39,669 nucleotides of DNA from contig SYLI01000094.1 of the NCBI GenBank assembly GCA_005809105.1, forward strand, positions 1 to 39,669, written 5' to 3'. Made by a program: the position numbers and the translations under genes. This document shows positions 34,570-39,669 of the stretch, piece by piece; within the stretch, counting starts at the first letter, position 1; each line of letters opens with the position of its first letter. The notes beneath the pieces were generated by a model. It saw only the letters and a list, made by a program, of their open reading frames with translations, had not been told where the DNA came from and did not search any database. The stretch is from Verrucomicrobiales bacterium (GTDB taxonomy: Bacteria; Verrucomicrobiota; Verrucomicrobiia; Limisphaerales; UBA1100).

Positions 34570-36026
34570 TGAGCCAACCCAAACACTACTGCGGCGTCTT
34601 CGGCGTCTATGGCCACCCGAATGCGGCGGAGATGACCTACTACGGCCTCTACGCGCTGCAGCACCGCGGGCAGGAGAGTGCGGGCATCGTCGCCAGCGAC
34701 GGCCGGCAGTTCCGCGTCCACAGGGGCATGGGGCTGGTGCCGCAGATTTTTGACGGCGACGTGCTGCACGGACTGGTGGGCAACGTGGCGGTGGGGCACG
34801 CGCGCTATTCCACAACGGGCTCCTCGCACCTGCGCAACGCGCAGCCGCTGACGGTGGACTGCGGCCGCGGGCAGATCGCCATCGCGCACAACGGCAACCT
34901 GACCAACGCCTCGCAACTGCGTGACGAACTGGAGGCCAACGGATCGATCTTCCAGACGACGGTGGACAGCGAGATCATCCTGCACCTTCTGGCGCAGCCC
35001 TCGCCCAACGGCGAGGGAAGCTCGCTGGTGCGGGCCATGCGCCGGATCGAGGGGGCCTACTCGCTGGTGGTGATGACGGAGAATGAGCTGATCGGCGTGC
35101 GCGACCCCCACGGATTCCGGCCGCTCAGCCTGGGCCGGTTGGGCGACGCCTGGGTGCTGGCCAGCGAGACCTGCGCGTTTGACCTCATCCAGGCGCAGTT
35201 CGTGCGCGACGTGGAGCCGGGCGAGATTGTCATCCTGAACAAGGACGGGATCAAGAGCATCCAGGCATTCCCCGAACACACGCGGCGCGCGTTCTGCATT
35301 TTCGAGTACGTGTACTTTGCGCGCCCGGACAGCTCCATCGCCGGGCGCAACGTCTACAAGGTTCGGGTGGAGATGGGCCGGCAGCTGGCGCGGGAGCACC
35401 GCATCGAGGCCGACATCGTCGTGCCCGTCCCCGACAGCGGCAACTGCGCCGCACTGGGGTACTCGCTGGAGAGTGGCATCCCCTTTGAGATGGCGTTCGT
35501 GCGCAATCACTACGTGGGGCGCAGTTTCCTGCAGCCCAGCCAGCTCATCCGCGACTTCAATGTGCGCGTGAAGCTCAATCTCGTGGGCGAGCTGGTGAAG
35601 GGGAAGCGGGTCATCATCGTGGATGACTCCATCGTGCGGGGCACGACATGCAAGACGCGCGTCAACAACCTCAAGCAGGCCGGCGCCAAGGAGGTTCACG
35701 TGCTCGTCTCGTGCCCGCCCCACATGAACCCCTGCATGTACGGCATCGACTTTCCCGATCGCAGCAAGCTCATGGCCGCCAACCACTCGACGGACGAAAT
35801 CCGCCGCTACCTCAATGCCGACTCGCTGTGCTATCTCTCGCAGGAGGGCATGGTGCTGGCCACCGGCCAGCCGCGGAATGGCTTTTGCATGGCGTGTTAC
35901 GACGGCGATTACCCCGTGCCCTATGACCCCGGCGTGGACAAAGAGATCATGGAGCGACGGCGCGCGCGGGTGGAAAGTCTGGGCGAAACGCTGGCCCGGC
36001 AGGATCGCCAGCCGCGCCTGCTCTAA
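34569..36026 (+). CDS. purF: Amidophosphoribosyltransferase PurF
   Basis: This 485-residue enzyme makes phosphoribosylamine from PRPP and glutamine, the first committed purine step. The catalytic Cys is C8 (CGVFG), preceded by a seven-residue propeptide that must be removed, as in Bacillus PurF. The PRPP loop VIIVDDSIVRGTT is at 348-360. Cys residues in AFCIFEY, SCPPHMNPC and FCMAC match the ligands of the [4Fe-4S] cluster of the Bacillus-type enzyme, which the E. coli type lacks. The start ATG 34569 shares a base with the purL stop (TGATG). Confidence 0.95.
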   Translation: MSQPKHYCGVFGVYGHPNAAEMTYYGLYALQHRGQESAGIVASDGRQFRVHRGMGLVPQIFDGDVLHGLVGNVAVGHARYSTTGSSHLRNAQPLTVDCGRGQIAIAHNGNLTNASQLRDELEANGSIFQTTVDSEIILHLLAQPSPNGEGSSLVRAMRRIEGAYSLVVMTENELIGVRDPHGFRPLSLGRLGDAWVLASETCAFDLIQAQFVRDVEPGEIVILNKDGIKSIQAFPEHTRRAFCIFEYVYFARPDSSIAGRNVYKVRVEMGRQLAREHRIEADIVVPVPDSGNCAALGYSLESGIPFEMAFVRNHYVGRSFLQPSQLIRDFNVRVKLNLVGELVKGKRVIIVDDSIVRGTTCKTRVNNLKQAGAKEVHVLVSCPPHMNPCMYGIDFPDRSKLMAANHSTDEIRRYLNADSLCYLSQEGMVLATGQPRNGFCMACYDGDYPVPYDPGVDKEIMERRRARVESLGETLARQDRQPRLL

Positions 36027-36066
36027 ATTGGCCCGCGCCCATTTTTTTTAGGAAGCATCCGGACTC

Positions 36067-37116
36067 ATGAAATCCAAAGCCTATGCCGCGGCCGGCGTCG
36101 ATATTGCCCTCGGCAACCACGTCAAGGCCGGGCTGCCGCGGCTGCTCGCCTCCACGCACCGGCGCGAGGTGCTGGGCAAGGTGGGCGGGTTTGGCGGCTT
36201 GTTCGCCCTGAACACGCGGCGCCACCGCCAGCCGGTGCTGGTGGCCAGCGTCGACGGGGTGGGCACCAAGCTCAAGCTCGCCTTTGCGATGGACCGGCAC
36301 GACACCATCGGCGAAGACCTCGTCAACCACTGCGTCAACGACATCGCCGTGCTGGGTGCGGAGCCGCTGTTCTTCCTCGACTATCTGGGCACCGGCAGGC
36401 TGCAGCCGCGCGTGTTCAAGGACATCATCTCGGGCTTTGCGCGCGGGTGCGCGAAAAACGGCTGCGCGCTCATCGGGGGCGAAACGGCGCAGATGCCCGG
36501 CTTTTACAAGGCAGGCGAGTACGACCTCTCCGGCACGATCGTCGGGGTGGTTGAGAAGTCCCGAATGCTCAACGGCCAGAAGTCTGTCCGGCGCGGCGAC
36601 GCGCTGATCGGCATCGCTTCAAGCGGGCTGCACACCAATGGCTACTCGCTGGCGCGGAAAATCTTTTTTGAAAAGCTGAAACTCAAGCCCGCCAGCCGCG
36701 TGGCCGAACTGGGCACGACACTGGGCGACGAGCTGCTCAAGGTGCACGAGAGCTACGGCCCGCTCGTGCAGGCGCTGCTCAAGAAGTTCAATCGCACCGC
36801 GGCGGCCATCAAGGCCCTCGCGCACATCACCGGCGGCGGTTTCACCGACAACATCCCGCGCACATTGCCCGCCCGTTGTGATGCCGTGATCCGCAAGGGC
36901 TCGTGGGACATGCTGCCGGTGTTCCGGATGATTGAAGCCCAGGGCGGCGTGGAGCAGGGCGAACTCTACGAGGTGTTCAACATGGGCATCGGCATGACCG
37001 TGACGGTGGCCGCCGACCGGGCTGACGCCGTGCTGCGCTTTATCCGGTCGCACCATCACCCTGCGTGGCTCATCGGCGAGGTGGTGCGCGGCACCGGCAG
37101 GGCGCGTGTGGTGTAG
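36067..37116 (+). CDS. purM: AIR synthase PurM
   Basis: This is a 349-residue phosphoribosylformylglycinamidine cyclo-ligase that converts FGAM to aminoimidazole ribotide with ATP. VASVDGVGTKLKLAF, GGETAQMPGFY and ITGGGFTDNIPR are diagnostic. It resembles PurL in fold (PurM superfamily). AGGAAG lies 11 bases before the start. The 40-base gap after purF holds a run of eight T, but no stem was found with it. Confidence 0.95.
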   Translation: MKSKAYAAAGVDIALGNHVKAGLPRLLASTHRREVLGKVGGFGGLFALNTRRHRQPVLVASVDGVGTKLKLAFAMDRHDTIGEDLVNHCVNDIAVLGAEPLFFLDYLGTGRLQPRVFKDIISGFARGCAKNGCALIGGETAQMPGFYKAGEYDLSGTIVGVVEKSRMLNGQKSVRRGDALIGIASSGLHTNGYSLARKIFFEKLKLKPASRVAELGTTLGDELLKVHESYGPLVQALLKKFNRTAAAIKALAHITGGGFTDNIPRTLPARCDAVIRKGSWDMLPVFRMIEAQGGVEQGELYEVFNMGIGMTVTVAADRADAVLRFIRSHHHPAWLIGEVVRGTGRARVV

Positions 37117-37122
37117 GGACGG

Positions 37123-38415
37123 ATGAACATCCTCGTCATTGGTTCGGGGGGACGCGAGCACGCGCTGGTGTGGAAGCTGGCGCAGTCGGCGCACACGCGC
37201 CGGCTGATTTGCGCCCCCGGTAACGCGGGCATCGCGAGGGAGCGATTGGCCAATGGCACGCCGGTGACCTGCGTGCCGGTCGCCGCGGAGGATCTCCCCG
37301 CGCTGCTCGATCTGGCGCGGCGCGAACTTCCCGACCTCACCGTGGTGGGCCCCGACAACCCTCTGGCGGCCGGCATCGTGGATCGGTTCCAGTCCCACGG
37401 GCTTGTCATTTGGGGCCCGAATCAGCAGGCCGCGCAGTTTGAGGCCAGCAAGGCGTTCTCTCAGGCGTTCATGGAACGCCACGGCATCCCCACAGCCCGA
37501 TCTGGCACATTCGACGAGCCCGACGCGGCGAAGCAGTTCGCCCGGTCGCTGGGTGGCCGCTGTGCCGTCAAAGCCGACGGATTGGCGCTCGGCAAGGGTG
37601 TGTTGCTGACGGACGACCAGGCGACAGCCGAGCGAGCGGTTGACGACGTCATGGTGGGCGGGGCGTTCGGCGCGGCGGGCCGGCGCGTGGTGATTCAGGA
37701 GCTGTTGGAGGGGATGGAGATTTCGCTGCACGCGTTGTGCGATGGCAAGGTGGCCAGACTCTTTCCGGCCTCGCAGGATCACAAGCGGGCACTCGATGGC
37801 GACGCCGGCCTCAACACCGGTGGCATGGGCGCGTATTCGCCCGCGCCGTTTCTGACGGAACCGGAGCTGGCGGCCGTGGGCGACGCCATCCTTCGGCCGT
37901 GGCTGCGGGGTTGCGCGGCCGAGGGGATTGACTTTCGCGGGCTCCTCTATCCCGGGGTCATGCTGACGAGCACGGGCCCGCGGGTGCTGGAATTTAACGC
38001 GCGGTTTGGTGACCCTGAGGCGCAGGTGTACCTGACGAGGCTTGAGAACGATCTGGTGAAGCTGCTCATGGCAAGCTGCGCTGGCACGCTGGCCGATGTC
38101 CCGCTGCGGTGGAGCCCATGCGCAAGCGTGTGTGTGGTGATGGCCAGTGGCGGCTATCCCGGCACTTATGCCAAGGGCAGGCCCATCACGGGCTTGGGCG
38201 CGGCGGGTGCATTGCCCGACACCAAGGTGTTCCATGCAGGCACCTGCGAGCGCGGCGGCGGGGTGGAAACCAGCGGAGGTCGTGTGCTGGGGGTGACGGC
38301 ATGGCGTCCGACAATCGAAGCGGCGCGCGAGGCGGCCTACGCTTGTGTGGACAAGATTTGCTTTGAAGGCGCACACGTTCGCCGCGATATTGCAGCCAAG
38401 GCGCTGCTGGGTTGA
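37123..38415 (+). CDS. purD: GAR synthetase PurD
   Basis: This is a 430-residue ATP-grasp ligase that couples phosphoribosylamine and glycine to glycinamide ribonucleotide. The N-terminal VIGSGGREHALVWKL, the ATP-grasp segment AVKADGLALGKGVLL and the metal-binding EFNARFGDPEAQV are all present. It starts 6 bases after purM. Glycine for this step can come from GlyA, encoded just downstream. Confidence 0.95.
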   Translation: MNILVIGSGGREHALVWKLAQSAHTRRLICAPGNAGIARERLANGTPVTCVPVAAEDLPALLDLARRELPDLTVVGPDNPLAAGIVDRFQSHGLVIWGPNQQAAQFEASKAFSQAFMERHGIPTARSGTFDEPDAAKQFARSLGGRCAVKADGLALGKGVLLTDDQATAERAVDDVMVGGAFGAAGRRVVIQELLEGMEISLHALCDGKVARLFPASQDHKRALDGDAGLNTGGMGAYSPAPFLTEPELAAVGDAILRPWLRGCAAEGIDFRGLLYPGVMLTSTGPRVLEFNARFGDPEAQVYLTRLENDLVKLLMASCAGTLADVPLRWSPCASVCVVMASGGYPGTYAKGRPITGLGAAGALPDTKVFHAGTCERGGGVETSGGRVLGVTAWRPTIEAAREAAYACVDKICFEGAHVRRDIAAKALLG

Positions 38416-38442
38416 CGCGGCGAGCTATTTTTTCCGCAGGGC

Positions 38443-39564
38443 ATGAAACTCATCCTCTTCATCTGCACCGGCAACATCTGCCGCAGCCCGATGGCGGAGG
38501 GTTACTTTCGCAAGCGGGCGGGAGCGTTGGGGCGATACACCGTGGCGTCGGCGGGCGTGCGGGCCACCGACGGATATCCGCCCAGCACCCACGCGGTGCG
38601 CGCGCTGGCAGAGCTGGGCATCGACATCAATCGCCAGCGCAGCCGACAGCTGACGCCCGCCATGGTGGCGCAGGCCGATTACATCTTTGGCATGACGCGC
38701 GGGCACGTCGAGGAGGTGCTCTTCACCTGTCCGCAGGCGGCAGACAAGACCTTCCTCATCCGTGAATTTGTCGAGGGACAGCATCCCGCCGAAAAGGAAG
38801 TGGCCGACCCCATCGGGTGCGGCTTGGAAGCGTATCTGGATTGCCGCGAACAAATCCGGCAGGGAATCGAAGCACTCTTGAAATTTATTGAACAGCCCAA
38901 CATGAGCGAGAAAACACAAACGGCGACCACACTGGCGCTGGGCTCCGATCACGCGGGGTTCGGCCTCAAGGAATCCATCAAGCAGCACTTGGCCGGGCGC
39001 GGCCTGGAGGTGCAGGACTTTGGTGCCACCTCTGGCGAATCGGTGGATTATCCGGACTACGCGCAGGCCGTGGCGGGCAGCGTGGCCGCCGGAAGGCACG
39101 CGCTGGGCATTCTCGTGTGCAAGACGGGTGTCGGGATGAGCATGGCCGCCAACAAGGTGGCGGGCGCGCGCGCCGCGTTGATCGCCAGCGCCGAGGCAGC
39201 AGGCCTTTCCCGCGAGCACAATGACGCCAACGTGCTGTGCTTGGGCGCGGCGCACACGACAGCCGAGCAGGCGCGCTGCATCGTGGACGCCTTTCTTGGC
39301 GCGCGATTTGAGGGCGGGCGCCATACGCGCCGCGTGGAGAAGCTGGAGCCGGCGCGGTCGCTGGAGGCGGTGGACCCCGACGTGGACGAATTGGTGGGGC
39401 ACGAACGCCGGCGGCAGCAGGAGAACATCGAGCTTATCGCCAGCGAAAATTTCACGAGCCCGGCGGTGATGCAGGCGCAGGGATCGGTGCTGACCACCAA
39501 GTATGCCGAGGGTTATCCCGGCAAGCGCTGGTACGGCGTCTGCGAGAAAGTGTACGTGTCCTAG
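38443..39564 (+). CDS. rpiB: Fused LMW phosphatase - ribose-5-phosphate isomerase B - GlyA N-terminus
   Basis: One open frame encodes three enzymes in the order ywlE-ywlF-glyA known from Bacillus. Residues 1-153 are a low-molecular-weight phosphatase: C8-x5-R14 in CTGNICRSP, with the acid D122 in ADPIG. Position 12 is Ile, as in tyrosine phosphatases, rather than the Thr that marks arginine phosphatases such as YwlE. Residues 154-300 are RpiB, with SDHAG at 168-172 and catalytic C226 in [10 protein letters not shown]. It ends [10 protein letters not shown] without a stop. From about residue 307 the frame continues as serine hydroxymethyltransferase ([26 protein letters not shown]) until TAG at 39562. 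Internal starts at ATG 38902 (M154) or GTG 39334 are possible, but there is no stop codon between the three parts. Substrates would be phosphotyrosine-type proteins, ribulose/ribose 5-phosphate and serine. Confidence 0.82.
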   Translation: MKLILFICTGNICRSPMAEGYFRKRAGALGRYTVASAGVRATDGYPPSTHAVRALAELGIDINRQRSRQLTPAMVAQADYIFGMTRGHVEEVLFTCPQAADKTFLIREFVEGQHPAEKEVADPIGCGLEAYLDCREQIRQGIEALLKFIEQPNMSEKTQTATTLALGSDHAGFGLKESIKQHLAGRGLEVQDFGATSGESVDYPDYAQAVAGSVAAGRHALGILVCKTGVGMSMAANKVAGARAALIASAEAAGLSREHNDANVLCLGAAHTTAEQARCIVDAFLGARFEGGRHTRRVEKLEPARSLEAVDPDVDELVGHERRRQQENIELIASENFTSPAVMQAQGSVLTTKYAEGYPGKRWYGVCEKVYVS

Positions 39565-39669
39565 CCACTATACATCGACCGCGCGCGCGAGCTCTTTGGC
39601 GCCGAGTATGTCACCGTGCAGCCGCACTCGGGCAGCGGCGCCAACTTGGCGGTATACTTTTCCGTGCTC
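39361..39669 (+). pseudogene. glyA: Partial glyA frame broken by an in-frame TAG near the window end
   Basis: GlyA (PLP enzyme, serine to glycine plus methylene-THF) starts at about 39361-39370 and is cut by the window edge. The frame stops at TAG 39562-39564, then resumes in the same frame as [20 protein letters not shown], clearly GlyA. Around the stop, invariant positions are changed: YGG to YGV, KVDVVE to KVYVS-stop, and later SQAN to SGAN. Several changes are G to T. I take this as low-quality sequence at a contig end more than a true pseudogene, but cannot prove it. Confidence 0.6.

Noticed and set aside
36042-36049. T-run between purF and purM as a terminator
   Set aside because: No stem of useful length precedes the T-run, and a terminator inside the pur operon would be unlikely.

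Overview
The window looks like a stretch of chromosome, probably a whole metagenomic or draft contig, from a GC-rich member of the Verrucomicrobiota or a close PVC relative. This is an inference. It rests on a prepilin-type protein with a late DG-containing motif typical of the PVC superphylum, several secreted PQQ-type propellers, a 126-aa His/Cys protein resembling ones I recall from verrucomicrobial genomes, and menaquinone synthesis by the futalosine route. Both ends lie inside genes. The left end is in a Gly-Gly-Met repeat and the right end is in a serine hydroxymethyltransferase frame. No insertion sequence, prophage, CRISPR array or rRNA was seen. No stretch above 300 bases lacks a gene.

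Layout. 1-836: 3' part of a GGM-repeat protein, with a hairpin terminator. 906-3401 (-): SKI2-type DEAD/DEAH helicase. 3489-3575: tRNA-Leu(CAA). 3656-5873: an exported protein and a PQQ-type propeller. 5990-18638: a long, tightly packed plus-strand gene train. It holds an eight-bladed propeller, a HemN/HemW-like radical SAM protein, a chorismate-lyase-like protein, a flavin-dependent-halogenase-like protein, a GT4 glycosyltransferase, a 4HBT thioesterase, a small membrane protein, a PaaK-like AMP-forming ligase, an ABC ATPase with its 1109-aa FtsX-type permease, and an exported protein. 18688-19518: secreted sugar isomerase/epimerase-like protein. 19533-23101 (-): ubiX-ubiA(mqnP)-mqnE-mqnA. 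23251-24465: cell-wall amidase lipoprotein. 24479-26409 (-): DEDD exonuclease and lipoamide dehydrogenase. 26558-27439: pssA. 27464-29212 (-): SurA/PpiD-like chaperone. 29354-31160: a small lipoprotein-like protein, the 126-aa His/Cys protein and a pseudopilin, closed by a terminator. 31282-38415: purS-purQ-purL-purF-purM-purD. 38443-end: one frame joining a low-molecular-weight phosphatase, RpiB and the start of GlyA.

How the genes fit together. The pur block supplies most of the steps from PRPP to FGAM, AIR and GAR. It flows into ribose-phosphate (RpiB) and glycine/one-carbon (GlyA) genes that feed the same pathway. The mqn block makes menaquinone precursors from chorismate. The 7102-17967 train is the most promising candidate for an undescribed system. 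A chorismate-lyase-like enzyme, an acyl/aryl ligase, a thioesterase, a halogenase-like flavoenzyme, a radical SAM enzyme, a glycosyltransferase and an ABC exporter together suggest that a chorismate-derived aromatic is made, tailored, glycosylated and moved across the membrane. No ketosynthase or carrier protein is present in the window, and the product is unknown.

Two features need care. The ABC ATPase has Thr instead of the Walker A Lys. The last ~130 bases carry a stop codon and clustered changes at normally invariant GlyA positions, which suggests poor sequence at a contig end.
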